Of a stretch of 64,000 bases of DNA, positions 45,968 to 55,538 are shown in pieces. A program made the position numbers and the translations under genes. The notes beneath the pieces were generated by a model. It was not told the DNA's origin and searched no databases. It worked only from the letters and a program-made list of their open reading frames with translations. Within the stretch, counting starts at the first letter, position 1. The number at the start of each line of letters is the position of its first letter. Source of the DNA: GCA-2746605 sp963710615 (GTDB taxonomy: Bacteria > Bacteroidota > Ignavibacteria > Ignavibacteriales > Melioribacteraceae); assembly GCA_963710615.1 (NCBI GenBank), contig CAVQBF010000005.1, positions 186,001 through 250,000 of the forward strand. Direction: 5' to 3'.

Positions 45968-46027
45968 TTAGCAACTTAGAATTAAAACTATCTCAGTAAA
46001 TAATATAAGAAGAAAAAGTTAAGCATA

Positions 46028-46855
46028 ATGAAGATACATACTACACAAATATTGCTATTATTATTACTTGGATCAGTAATAACTTATCAAGCGCAAAATA
46101 AAATTGAATTATTTCCATCAAGTTTATTGGTTCAACCTTTTACCGCTAATACACTTAAACCTAAACTTGGATTTGAATTCAAAACTAGTAAAAATGAAAT
46201 TAGTTTAAATGTTGGAAACTCAATCGATATCTTGCAATATAAAATTGATGATCTTTCACAAATTTCTGTTGGGGCAGATTTATTTACTTACACTTTGTTA
46301 CGAAGTCAGTCAAATTTTCATTTTCCGGTTGATGCGGTTGATTATTTATTTGGATTCAATTTTGGATATGTAAATGAAAATTACGGTGCTAGGTTAAGAA
46401 TTAGTCACATTAGCGCTCACTTTGTGGATGGACACTTTAACAAAGCAGAGAATAAATGGAGAGATGATAGAACACCTATTGTGTATAGCAGGGAATTTTT
46501 TGAGCTAATTCCTTTTTATAGATTTGATAACTTTAGATTTTATGCTGGACTGACTTATATTTTTTCTATTGATCCCACTGATATTGGAACAGATCAATAT
46601 CAAGTTGGATTTGAGTATTTTGGAAAAGGTATATTAAGCGAGAAGTTAATACCATATTTTGCTTACGATTTCCGATTGATAAATATTTACGGCTATACCG
46701 GCAATAATTCTTTGGAAACAGGGATTAAATGGGGTTATCAAAAGGGAAAAGGAATCAGTTTTTATTTTAGATATTATTCAGGTTATAGTATTCACGGCGA
46801 ATATTTTGATGTAAAAGAAGATTTTACTTCTGTGGGCTTTAATTTGGATTTATAA
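46028..46855 (+). CDS. Secreted outer-membrane protein, DUF1207-like
   Basis: 275 aa with a signal peptide (residues about 1-20, ending YQAQ). The mature protein is a series of short amphipathic strands ending SVGFNLDL, as in an outer-membrane barrel. Segments ELFPSSLLVQPFTAN near the start, ISAHFVDGH and VYSREFFELIPFYRFDNFRFYAGL (in parts) resemble DUF1207 proteins; this is by eye. No function can be assigned. Separated from neighbours by 60 and 99 bases. Confidence 0.6.
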   Translation: MKIHTTQILLLLLLGSVITYQAQNKIELFPSSLLVQPFTANTLKPKLGFEFKTSKNEISLNVGNSIDILQYKIDDLSQISVGADLFTYTLLRSQSNFHFPVDAVDYLFGFNFGYVNENYGARLRISHISAHFVDGHFNKAENKWRDDRTPIVYSREFFELIPFYRFDNFRFYAGLTYIFSIDPTDIGTDQYQVGFEYFGKGILSEKLIPYFAYDFRLINIYGYTGNNSLETGIKWGYQKGKGISFYFRYYSGYSIHGEYFDVKEDFTSVGFNLDL

Positions 46856-46954
46856 TTCTATAAATGAAATTCACATAGAAATAATTCAATAAATTTTATT
46901 TAGCTAAATTAACTTGATGTCTGTTACTTTGTTTTCAATAAGGATTTTATAATT

Positions 46955-47914
46955 TTGCATAAAAAAGGGATTTTTCAACATCCACTGTTTCATTTAACTT
47001 TGTTTATTGTCACATTTATCACAACTGTAATTGCTGGCACGGAATGGATAACAGGAACAATGGGTCCATTCGATTTTAAATCATTAAGTATTGGACTACC
47101 ATATTCACTTTCTGCTTTATTCATTTTAGCTACACATGAATTTGGACACTATTTTGCTGCAAAAAGTCATAAAGTAGATGCTACTCTCCCATATTTTATT
47201 CCGTTACCGCCAATTGCAGGTTTTTTTAATTTTGGAACTATGGGTGCAGTTATAAAAACCAAATCCGAGATTCCTACAAATAAAGCAATGTTTGATATTG
47301 GTGTTGCTGGGCCAATAGCTGGATTCATTGCCTCACTTATTGTCCTAATTTATGGATTCACCCATTTGCCTTCAGTTGATTATATTTTAGCAATTCATCC
47401 TGATTATTTTAGTCCGGAATATGGAAAAGACACAATCTCTCTGCAATTTGGGAATAATATTTTATTCATGATATTAAAAGATCTTTTTACAGGTAGTAAT
47501 GATTTTGTCCCGCCGATGACGGAAGTTTATCATTATCCCTATTTGATGACAGGTTGGTTTGGGCTTTTAATTACTGCAATGAATATGATCCCTGTAGGGC
47601 AATTGGATGGAGGTCATATTGTTTACAGTATGTTCGGAACTAAAATTCAAGAAGCTGTTGCAAGCGTCTCCTTAATTATTTTAGTTGTACTTGGCATTAG
47701 CGGAATTACAGATGGAATTCTTGAACTTAATTTTGGCTTTGGTTGGAGCGGCTGGATATTTTGGAGCTTAATTCTATTGTTTTTTATTAAAGTAAAACAT
47801 CCGCCTGTAAGATATTTTGCACCACTCGATCCCAAAAGAAGAATTTTGGGGTATTTTAGTTTATTGATTTTACTTGTTTCGTTTGCTCCAACACCATTTT
47901 TAATTACATTTTAA
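46955..47914 (+). CDS. Site-2 protease family metallopeptidase (M50)
   Basis: 319 aa starting at TTG with AAGGA at 46940-46944. The zinc-binding HEFGHYFAA (H61) sits in a membrane segment, and the second motif is NMIPVGQLDGGHIVYS (NxxPxxxLDG). The protein has several membrane segments and no PDZ domain, so it is a compact S2P of the kind that cleaves membrane-bound substrates. Which regulator or signal peptide it cuts is unknown. Confidence 0.9.
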   Translation: MHKKGIFQHPLFHLTLFIVTFITTVIAGTEWITGTMGPFDFKSLSIGLPYSLSALFILATHEFGHYFAAKSHKVDATLPYFIPLPPIAGFFNFGTMGAVIKTKSEIPTNKAMFDIGVAGPIAGFIASLIVLIYGFTHLPSVDYILAIHPDYFSPEYGKDTISLQFGNNILFMILKDLFTGSNDFVPPMTEVYHYPYLMTGWFGLLITAMNMIPVGQLDGGHIVYSMFGTKIQEAVASVSLIILVVLGISGITDGILELNFGFGWSGWIFWSLILLFFIKVKHPPVRYFAPLDPKRRILGYFSLLILLVSFAPTPFLITF

Positions 47915-48107
47915 CATTCAAAGGGGTACGAAAAATTGTACTTGATAGTTAAAGTCTACTTCTCTAATTTTTAAATTCAAAAAATAAAGGATGACCATAG
48001 AATAATTTGCTACATTTTTAATTCAATTTTTAACGATTTCTGAGAGCAAATTTATTATGTGGATCCTTCAGTTCTATATTTCTTCTAAGGATCACATCAA
48101 TTTACTA

Positions 48108-49265
48108 ATGACTACAAAAAAAATATTCATATTATTTATTTCCATTATTCTGGTCTGGAGTTGTGAAAATATTCCTGATGGAGTAATTGAACCAACAAAT
48201 GTTGATTATTCGGTTGTTGACATAAATGCACCTGATCAAGTAATTTATTCCGAGTCAAATATTTTGAGTACTTCTATTACTATTAAAAATACTAGTACAA
48301 TTAAGAATGTTTGGTTTAATGTTAGTAGTTATGATGACTTGGAACAAATTACATCCTTTTCTTTGATGACCTCAAGTCAAAACTCTGAAGAAAAAATTTA
48401 TAACGGTGAAATTGAAATTGATCAGAATTTACTGCCCGGTGATTATATTCTGAATTATTATGTGGAAGACAACGTAAGAATAGATACTGAAAATTTAAGA
48501 AAGGTTGCTTCCAAAAAGTTTCAATTCCAAATTGAAAAGGAAAACTTCCCGCCAGTACTGAGTAATTTATCAGCACCCTTATCTGTAACTGTTGGCGGTA
48601 ATTTTTTACTTCAATTGAAAGTTATTGATCCAAACGGGCCAGAAGATATTAAAGAAGTTAATTTCGAGATATTCGATTCTCAAGGGAATAAAGTTCTCTC
48701 TGATTCGACTAATGGAATATCAACTTTTAAAATGTTCGATGATGGTAAATCTGGTGATAAAATTTCTAAGGATGGAATATACTCGGCTAACTTTGCTTTT
48801 AATAAAAATGTAGATCTTGATACTTGGAAATTTATTTTCTATGCAGTAGATGTTGAAAATTCAATAAGCGATACACTTGAAACTGAAATAACTACGACTG
48901 AAAATTTCCCTCCGGCAATTAGTAATTTAGATATGCCACAAGAAGTAGAAAGAGATGCATTTTTCCCATTTAGTATCCTTGTTGAAGACCCAAACGGTTT
49001 ATCTGATATAGATTCGGTTTATTATCAGTTGTTTGATCCTAGTGGCAACTTAGTTAGAAATAGCGAAAATATCTCGAAATTCCCATTGTTTGATGATGGT
49101 GATATGAGTATAAATGGTGATGAAACTGCCGAGGATGGAACTTACACAGTCGTGTTAAGATTCCCTGAAACAGTAGCTACCGGCGATTGGGAATTCAGAT
49201 TTAATGCTGTTGATAAAGCCGGACAATTAAGTAATACAATAATAAATATTCTTAAAGTAAATTGA
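48108..49265 (+). CDS. Lipoprotein with two Ig-like/cadherin-like repeats
   Basis: About 385 aa from the ATG at 48108, which puts a clean signal peptide and lipobox ILVWSC at the start; an ATG at 48057 would add 17 residues before it. Two tandem repeats of about 115 residues follow, each beginning FPPVLSNL or FPPAISNL, with DPNG..DI and a DDG..GD..DGxY turn (MFDDGKSGDKISKDGIY, LFDDGDMSINGDETAEDGTY) that looks calcium-binding. Its stop overlaps the next ATG (TGATG), tying it to the propeller and PorV-like genes. Confidence 0.75.
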   Translation: MTTKKIFILFISIILVWSCENIPDGVIEPTNVDYSVVDINAPDQVIYSESNILSTSITIKNTSTIKNVWFNVSSYDDLEQITSFSLMTSSQNSEEKIYNGEIEIDQNLLPGDYILNYYVEDNVRIDTENLRKVASKKFQFQIEKENFPPVLSNLSAPLSVTVGGNFLLQLKVIDPNGPEDIKEVNFEIFDSQGNKVLSDSTNGISTFKMFDDGKSGDKISKDGIYSANFAFNKNVDLDTWKFIFYAVDVENSISDTLETEITTTENFPPAISNLDMPQEVERDAFFPFSILVEDPNGLSDIDSVYYQLFDPSGNLVRNSENISKFPLFDDGDMSINGDETAEDGTYTVVLRFPETVATGDWEFRFNAVDKAGQLSNTIINILKVN

Positions 49266-50839
49266 TGCTAAATAAATTTTACATATTACTTTTTATTATA
49301 GGTTTATCTTCGGCTAATATACTTGCTCAGAAAATTCCTAATTCTATCCATCTGCAAGATAACAGACTTAATAAAATTGTAGAAGATCCCACGCCTTCCG
49401 GAAATGCTGTCGAGTACATTGAATTTATGGGAGATGATATTTGGATTGCAACATCAATCGGTGTAAGCAAATCTGAAGATGACGGTGAAACTTGGACAAA
49501 TTACAAATTTGAGGAAGAGGGAATATCTGCTTTAGGTATTAAAGATGATACAGTCTGGGTAGCTACATGGCACCCTCTGGAAAACTCTGATGATGTTGTT
49601 CCTGTTGGTTCCGGTCTTCACTACTCGGCTGATAAAGGAGAAACTTGGATTGATATTCCACAACCTGTTGATGCTCCTGATGATTCTTCAATTGTTTATG
49701 GAATAAATACTTTAAGGTCATTGCCGTTAAATGTAGTTGAGGGAAATTTTACTAGAGATATCGGATTTCTAGGAAATGAAATCTGGATAGCAAGTTTTTA
49801 CGGCGGACTTAGAAAAAGTAATGACATAGGTAAAACATGGGAAAAAGTTGTACTTCCTCCCGATTATCTTGATTCAATTAAACCTAACGATACATTAGAT
49901 TTTACAGTTTCACCTTCATCAGGTGCCCTTGGTTTTGAAAATAATCTAAATCATCGATTTTTTGCAATTCGTGTGGTAAACGATAGTACTATATTTATTG
50001 GTACAGCAGATGGTATAAATAAATCAACTGATTACGGAATTAGCTGGAATAAGTACAATCATCAAAATCAAACTAATTCGATTAGTGGGAATTTTATTCT
50101 TGATATAAATTATGATCATGCAAGGGAGACAATTTGGGCAGCAACTTGGAAAGCTGAAGGAATTACAGAATATTATGGTTTAAGTTCATCTTCCGATGGG
50201 GGAGCAAATTGGGAAACCCATCTCGCTGGTGAAAATGTTCATGATATTGCTTTTACCTATGGTACTAGTGGAGGAGAAGAAGATGTTTTTGTTGCCACAG
50301 ATAATGGTGTTTTTAGATCTGGGAATATTGGATTAAGCTGGTTAATTGCACCGGAGATGAGAGATGATAATACTGGAATTGCTCTTACAACAACCAAATT
50401 TAGAGCAGTTAACGCTGTAGCAGATTTTAGTGGTAGTAATTCCCTTTGGTTTGGTTCTGAGTCTGGAACAGCAAAGCTCAAGGAAACCGGAGTAATTTGG
50501 GAAGGGGATTGGAGAGTTTTTATTTCTTCGCCCAGTACATCTTCCGGCTCGGAAGCAATTGCATTTCCAAACCCATTTTCACCCGATTCTGAACCAGTCA
50601 GTCTTAAATATAGTTTTACTGGAAATTCAAAATCTGTTACAATCAGAATTTTTGATTTTGGGATGAATCTGGTTAGAACTGTAATTCAAAATGTTGATAG
50701 AGTTGGAGATAGAGAATACGTTGATAATTGGGATGGAAGAGATGAAAACTCTGAGTTCGTGCCCAATGGTGTTTACTTTTTTAGGATAGATATTGGTGAT
50801 GATGAACCTCTTTATGGCAAAATTATGGTGCTGATGTGA
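49265..50839 (+). CDS. Secreted beta-propeller protein with C-terminal FlgD-like/T9SS-type sorting domain
   Basis: About 524 aa from the ATG at 49265, which overlaps the previous stop; a TTG at 49262 is also in frame. A signal peptide ends near ILAQK. Repeated units such as IWIATSIGVSKSEDDGETW, LRKSNDIGKTWEKV and GINKSTDYGISWNKY (BNR/sialidase-type or propeller blades) fill about residues 40-400. The C-terminus has AIAFPNPFSP, a strand-rich region and NGVYFFRI..GKIMVLM, like FlgD Ig or T9SS type A sorting domains, so secretion through the SprA pore is plausible. Confidence 0.8.
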   Translation: MLNKFYILLFIIGLSSANILAQKIPNSIHLQDNRLNKIVEDPTPSGNAVEYIEFMGDDIWIATSIGVSKSEDDGETWTNYKFEEEGISALGIKDDTVWVATWHPLENSDDVVPVGSGLHYSADKGETWIDIPQPVDAPDDSSIVYGINTLRSLPLNVVEGNFTRDIGFLGNEIWIASFYGGLRKSNDIGKTWEKVVLPPDYLDSIKPNDTLDFTVSPSSGALGFENNLNHRFFAIRVVNDSTIFIGTADGINKSTDYGISWNKYNHQNQTNSISGNFILDINYDHARETIWAATWKAEGITEYYGLSSSSDGGANWETHLAGENVHDIAFTYGTSGGEEDVFVATDNGVFRSGNIGLSWLIAPEMRDDNTGIALTTTKFRAVNAVADFSGSNSLWFGSESGTAKLKETGVIWEGDWRVFISSPSTSSGSEAIAFPNPFSPDSEPVSLKYSFTGNSKSVTIRIFDFGMNLVRTVIQNVDRVGDREYVDNWDGRDENSEFVPNGVYFFRIDIGDDEPLYGKIMVLM

Positions 50840-51852
50840 TGAAATTAAGAGGGGAAATAAAATTAAGAACAGTTCTTATAGGCTATTTTGTTGCAACAAT
50901 TTCTTTGTTGGCACAACCGCAATTCTCAAAATATAATAGCATGGCTGGTTCTTTTAGTCGCATGGGATTTGGTGCACGTGGTATGGGAATGGGTAATTCA
51001 ATGGGTGCCGTAATTGATGGAAATTTAGTCTCCTATTACAATCCGGCATTGAGTGCTTTTCAAGAAGGAAACTATTTTCAAACATCATATTCTTTTCTGT
51101 CGCTCGATAGATCACTTAATTTCCTTAATTTTACAAGAAAATTTGATCTAGGTAAAAGTAAAACTGATCCCAATAAACCAAGATCATCAGCTGGAGTTAG
51201 TGTTGGAATTATAAATGCCGGAGTTAGCGATATTGATGGAAGAGATAGTCAAGGCGAAAAGTTTAAGACTCTTTCAACTTCTGAGAATCAATTCTTTCTC
51301 AGCTTCTCAAATCGTTTTTCTGAAAAATTAGCTCTAGGTGTTGGATTAAAATTCTACTATTATAAACTTTATGAAGATATTACTTCATCAGCTTTCGGGT
51401 TTGATATTGGGGCACTTTACAAATACAATGAAAATTTAACATTTGCTGCCACTATTGCAGATATTAACACAAAATATAAATGGGATACAAGCAGTCTGTA
51501 CGGTGTTGAGGGGAACTCAACAATCAATGAATTTCCGCTTCTTATGAAAATTGCGGCTGCATATAAAATTGATGATCCGAATTTGTTAACAACTTTGGAA
51601 TTTGAACACAGCAATGCAGAAACTGATTTCTTGAGAATTGGTGCTGAGTATATTATTTTTGAAGACTTATTCCTGCGTGCAGGTATTGATAGATTGAGTC
51701 TCGGTAATTCAGATATTCCAATGAGACCAACTTTTGGCTTCTCATATTTTAAGCTGTTTAGTGGAATGAATATTGGAATCGATTATGCATTTGTGTTAGA
51801 ACCATATTCTTCGCATGATCAACATATAGTAGGACTAGAATTATTGTTTTAA
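50839..51852 (+). CDS. PorV/PorQ-family outer-membrane protein
   Basis: About 337 aa from the ATG at 50839, which overlaps the previous stop (TGATG); a GTG at 50836 is also in frame. A signal peptide ends near residue 24 (LLAQPQ). The segment FGARGMGMGNSMGAVIDGNLVSYYNPALSAF, read in two parts, is the PorV/PorQ hallmark, and the rest is a FadL-like barrel. PorV shuttles T9SS cargo at the surface; as the gene lies directly behind a probable T9SS cargo, a dedicated pairing is possible. Confidence 0.85.
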   Translation: MKLRGEIKLRTVLIGYFVATISLLAQPQFSKYNSMAGSFSRMGFGARGMGMGNSMGAVIDGNLVSYYNPALSAFQEGNYFQTSYSFLSLDRSLNFLNFTRKFDLGKSKTDPNKPRSSAGVSVGIINAGVSDIDGRDSQGEKFKTLSTSENQFFLSFSNRFSEKLALGVGLKFYYYKLYEDITSSAFGFDIGALYKYNENLTFAATIADINTKYKWDTSSLYGVEGNSTINEFPLLMKIAAAYKIDDPNLLTTLEFEHSNAETDFLRIGAEYIIFEDLFLRAGIDRLSLGNSDIPMRPTFGFSYFKLFSGMNIGIDYAFVLEPYSSHDQHIVGLELLF

Positions 51853-51878
51853 GAATAATTCAGTATTAAATTACGTCT

Positions 51879-51914
51879 TTTATATTCCCGCGTTTTGGAA
51901 AACTGGAATATAAA
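51879..51914 (+). repeat. Long inverted repeat in the gap after the PorV-like gene
   Basis: TTTATATTCC (51879-51888) pairs perfectly with GGAATATAAA (51905-51914). Inside it, GTTTT (51892-51896) pairs with AAAAC (51899-51903). The two stems make one long hairpin. No U-run follows, so it is not a clean intrinsic terminator; it may be an mRNA 3' structure. Confidence 0.6.
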
Positions 51915-52016
51915 GAATATTAGAAACCTCGAAATAATGAAAAGTAGATTCTGGTATCCCGCATAAAAACTGCGAGAACCGTAATGACAAATTTGCAGAA
52001 TAAATCTAAAAATTTT

Positions 52017-52918
52017 ATGATAAAGAAAATCTTAACCTTACTTTTAATTTTAGCTTATCCTTTTCTAGCTCAAGATGCAGGAAAAACGGGAGTCTCATTT
52101 TTAAAAATTGGACCTAGTGCCAAAAATATATCAGTTTCCGATATAGGTTTGCTTAATGCTGATCTTTCGTCTGTTCATTATAATCCTGCTACTATAAATT
52201 TACTCCAATCTTCGACAGTCCAATTTACACACCAATCTTGGATACAAGATATGACAAGCGAAATAGTAAATGCAAACTTTTCACTATTTGGATTGCCTTT
52301 TGCAATAGGTGTGAACACCACAAAAATAAGTGATTTCGAAATAAGGACTAAACCTACAGATTCACCGGATGCAACATTTAATGTAAGTTATTTCTACGGA
52401 AGTCTGTCCACCGGTTTTAATCTCTATGATAAATTGGATTTTGGTTTTACAATAAAATACCTTTACGAAAGTCTTCTTTCAGATGATGCCTCGGGAACTG
52501 GATATGATCTTGGTTTAGTTTATTCTGATCTTAGTTGATAGATCTAACAATTGGTGCATCTTTAAGAAATTTAGGCAGTATGGATAAACTTAGGAATGAA
52601 AAAACTAAACTTCCAACCGACTTAATTGTAAATGCTGTATACAATATTAAACTTGAATCCGCCTCATTAAATTTTCTTCCTGTAATTGGAGTACAAAAAT
52701 ATTTAGAATTAGATGACCTTCACTTACATATTGGTTCTGATATAATGTATGACAATCAATTTTCTATCAGATTTGGATACGTAACTGGATTTGAAGCTAA
52801 AGGTATTAGTGCCGGAGCAGGCGTGTTTTGGAATGGCTTTAACTTTGATTATGCTTTTACACCTTTTAGTTATGGAATTGGAAATGCAAGTACAATTTCG
52901 GTCTCTTACACTTTTTGA
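52017..52918 (+). pseudogene. PorV/PorQ-family outer-membrane protein, split by one frame change
   Basis: The first part (52017-52538) has a signal peptide ending FLAQD and the family start FLKIGPSAKNISVSDIGLL..SVHYNPATI. The second part is open from about 52535 in the frame one base back and continues IDLTIGASLRNLGSMDKL through to a C-terminal strand ending SYTF. The two join smoothly at about 52525-52540 (..VYSDL / DLTIGAS..), so one base explains the break. It follows the lipoprotein/propeller/PorV-like cluster by about 165 bases. An overlapping TTG could restart translation of the second half, but half a barrel would be useless. Confidence 0.75.
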
Positions 52919-53023
52919 TTCAGTAATAAGCTAATCAAAATCTAAACAAATATTATTTTTAAGAATGATTATCACTTCCTTAATTGTTAATTTTCATAAT
53001 TAAATATTTATAAGACTTGATTT

Positions 53024-53984
53024 ATGGAAATTATTGAATACACTGATGAGTGGAAAGAAAGATGGGATCAATTTGTCATCAGATCCAGTAATGGAACTAT
53101 GTTCCACATGCAGAAGTTTTTTGATTATCACACTCCCGGAAAATTTAAATTCAATCACTTAATATTTCTAGAGAAAAACAAAATAGCTGCTGTTCTACCG
53201 GGTAGTATTGTAGATGGTAAATTATTCGAATCTCCAATTGGTGCGAGCTATGGTTCAATTGTAATTGGTGATATTACATTTAAAAAGACTCAAGAAATTG
53301 TCAGTAAGTTAATTGAATATGGTAATAAGAAAAATTGGGATGAACTTCTCCTAACTGCGGCACCAATGATTTATGAAACTTATCCAAATCATAATTTGGA
53401 TTTTGCTATGCTTGTGGCAAGGATTCAAGTTTGACCTTCATTATATTTCAAGTGCAATTAAGCTTGATCCTAAAATAGAGATTATTGAAAGATTCCGTCC
53501 AACAATAAGAAGGAATATTCGTAAGTCTATCAAAGAAGGGGTGAGAGTTGAAGTAAATGAAAAGTATGATGAGTTTTATCCCATTCTTCTCGAAAATAAA
53601 TCAAGACATAATGTTAAGCCGACACATAGTTACGATGATTTATTGAAATTAAAAAAGCTAATGCCCGATAGACTAAAATTATTTATGGTCTATTTGGATG
53701 ATAAACCAATTGCCGGCTCGTTAATGTTTTATGCAAATAAAAATGTTGCAATTTGTTTTTACAATATGCTTCTATATGAATATGCCGAATATAAACCTAT
53801 TCAAAGGGTGATGTATGAAGTTGTAAAAGATGCAACTGAGAGCGGTTACAATTATGTTGATATAGGAGTTTCTCAAGATACATCTGCAGATAATCCAATG
53901 ACGCCAAGTGAGAGTCTGATTGACTTTAAAGAAAAGTTTGATGCAAAATCTATAATGAGAAATACTCTTAAGTTTAAATTTTGA
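53024..53984 (+). pseudogene. FemAB/GNAT-like acyltransferase, split by one frame change
   Basis: The first part (53024-53434) resembles the N-terminal GNAT-like half of FemAB-type proteins (SNGTMFHMQKFFDYH, GASYGSIVIGD). The second part is open in another frame from about 53415 with WQGFKFDLHYIS and the conserved RRNIRKSIKEG, KPIAGSLMFYANKNVA and YVDIGVSQDTS segments of BioF2-like acetyltransferases. They join at about 53410-53420 (..DFAML / WQGFKF..), and one base explains it. FemAB relatives add amino acids or acyl groups to peptidoglycan or surface sugars. The GT4 gene lies 165 bases downstream. Confidence 0.75.
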
Positions 53985-54149
53985 ATTGATAAAATTATTT
54001 TATTTGGCACTCCCAAACATCTTTATAGGGAATCTATTTTAGAGTATTAAGTCATTTCGAATATTGAATTTTTGTTTGGTAAAAATAATTTCCATGGAGA
54101 TATCTCAGTTGTTAAAAGTCAAACTAATTCGATTTGACATTAACATTAA

Positions 54150-55286
54150 ATGAATCAAAATATGCAGCAAAAACAAACAACCGCAATAATCGCCTTTCTT
54201 GGTAACGCTTATCACGACTCAAGGGTTGTTAACTTAATTGATTCCCTGACCAAAATAAACATTGATACAACTACCATCTCATTTGATTGGAAAACTAAGG
54301 GCTTTAAAACTCAATTTGGCAAAACAGCTGTTTATAAACTCGATAAATCTAAATCGAGTTTTATCTATTACTTTTATTTTGTTTTTATTCTAATAAGGGA
54401 ATTGCTAAAAAAGAAAGCAAATATTTATTTTGCAGAAGATATTCAAACTCTTCCCATTGTTTATTTTTTCGCCAAATTGAATAAAGCTAAAATATATTAT
54501 AACTCCAGAGAAATTTATGCTCATCTTGCAGGACTAAGAAATAAATCTATTATTCAAAAAATAATTGCTAAAATCGAGAGTGGATTCATCAGAAAAGTGG
54601 ATTTAGTTTTAGTTACCGGAGATATGGATGCTGAATATCTTAAAGAATCATATGGAATAGATAACCTATTTGTTTTAAGGAATCTACCTAAATACAAATC
54701 TGATATTGCTAAAATAGATTTACACGAAAAATTAAATATTCCCCAAAACTGTAAAATTATTTTATATCAAGGAGTTATTTTGGAGGGAAGGGGAATACTG
54801 AAAGTAATTGATTTAATGAAAGAAATTGATAATGTGCATTTTGTAATAATTGGAGAAGGTGAATTTAGACAAAACTTTGAAAGTCATACCAATCAGTTAG
54901 GTTACAGAGAACGAATTCACTTTACGGGCGCTGTTAATCATTCTGAATTATTAAATTATACAGCCGGTGCTGATATTGGGGTTGCACTAATTCAAAACAT
55001 AAGCATTAGTTATTATTACGCTTTACCAAACAAACTATTCGAGTACATTATGGCTGGCGTTCCGGTTCTTGCAAGTGATTTGCCTCAGATGAAAAAAGTT
55101 ATAGACGAACATAAAGTAGGTAAATATGTAAACATGGATGATGAAAATGAAATCAAAGTCACGCTTAAAAATCTATTAAATGATCAGACTCAATTGAAAG
55201 AGTTTAAGGCTAATTGTGGAAGTGCTGCGAAAATTCTTAATTGGGAAAATGAGTTTGAATCTTTTTTGAAATTTCTTTCGTTATAA
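54150..55286 (+). CDS. Glycosyltransferase family 4
   Basis: 378 aa, two Rossmann domains. The N-terminal domain starts TAIIAFLGNAYHDSRVVN; the nucleotide-sugar region has ILYQGVILEGRGILKVIDL and GEGEFRQNF, then FTGAVNHSELLNYTAGADIGV and the late LPNKLFEYIMAGVPVLASDLPQM with the GT4 glutamate. It uses an activated sugar to extend a glycan or glycolipid; donor and acceptor are unknown. No signal peptide or membrane segment, so it works on the inner face of the inner membrane. Confidence 0.88.
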   Translation: MNQNMQQKQTTAIIAFLGNAYHDSRVVNLIDSLTKINIDTTTISFDWKTKGFKTQFGKTAVYKLDKSKSSFIYYFYFVFILIRELLKKKANIYFAEDIQTLPIVYFFAKLNKAKIYYNSREIYAHLAGLRNKSIIQKIIAKIESGFIRKVDLVLVTGDMDAEYLKESYGIDNLFVLRNLPKYKSDIAKIDLHEKLNIPQNCKIILYQGVILEGRGILKVIDLMKEIDNVHFVIIGEGEFRQNFESHTNQLGYRERIHFTGAVNHSELLNYTAGADIGVALIQNISISYYYALPNKLFEYIMAGVPVLASDLPQMKKVIDEHKVGKYVNMDDENEIKVTLKNLLNDQTQLKEFKANCGSAAKILNWENEFESFLKFLSL

Positions 55287-55437
55287 AAAGCATTAACCAT
55301 AAAGATCTTAAAGAAAATGCGTAGTTCTCAAATCAAATCTTTATCTCTTAAATTCATACAGATTAAGGTAAGAATGGTAAAAATTAAGAAAAGTATTTAT
55401 AATAAGTAAACAAATCAATATATTTACAATCCATTTT

Positions 55438-55529
55438 GCCAAGCACTGGTTAACAGGTTGGAACCCAATTCCGTCAGGTCCGGAAGGAAGCAGCGGTAAG
55501 TATTCAATTTGTGTAATTAGTTGCTTGGC
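55438..55529 (+). ncRNA. ffs: Small SRP RNA (4.5S type)
   Basis: The universal SRP domain IV core is present (GTCAGGTCCGGAAGGAAGCA, about 55473-55492). The ends GCCAAGCA (55438-55445) and TGCTTGGC (55522-55529) pair perfectly, giving a hairpin of about 92 bases, and a T-rich run follows (TTTTTAATTTT). It is the short bacterial form without an Alu domain. It binds Ffh to target membrane proteins. Exact ends are not certain to a few bases. Confidence 0.93.
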
Positions 55530-55538
55530 TTTTTAATT

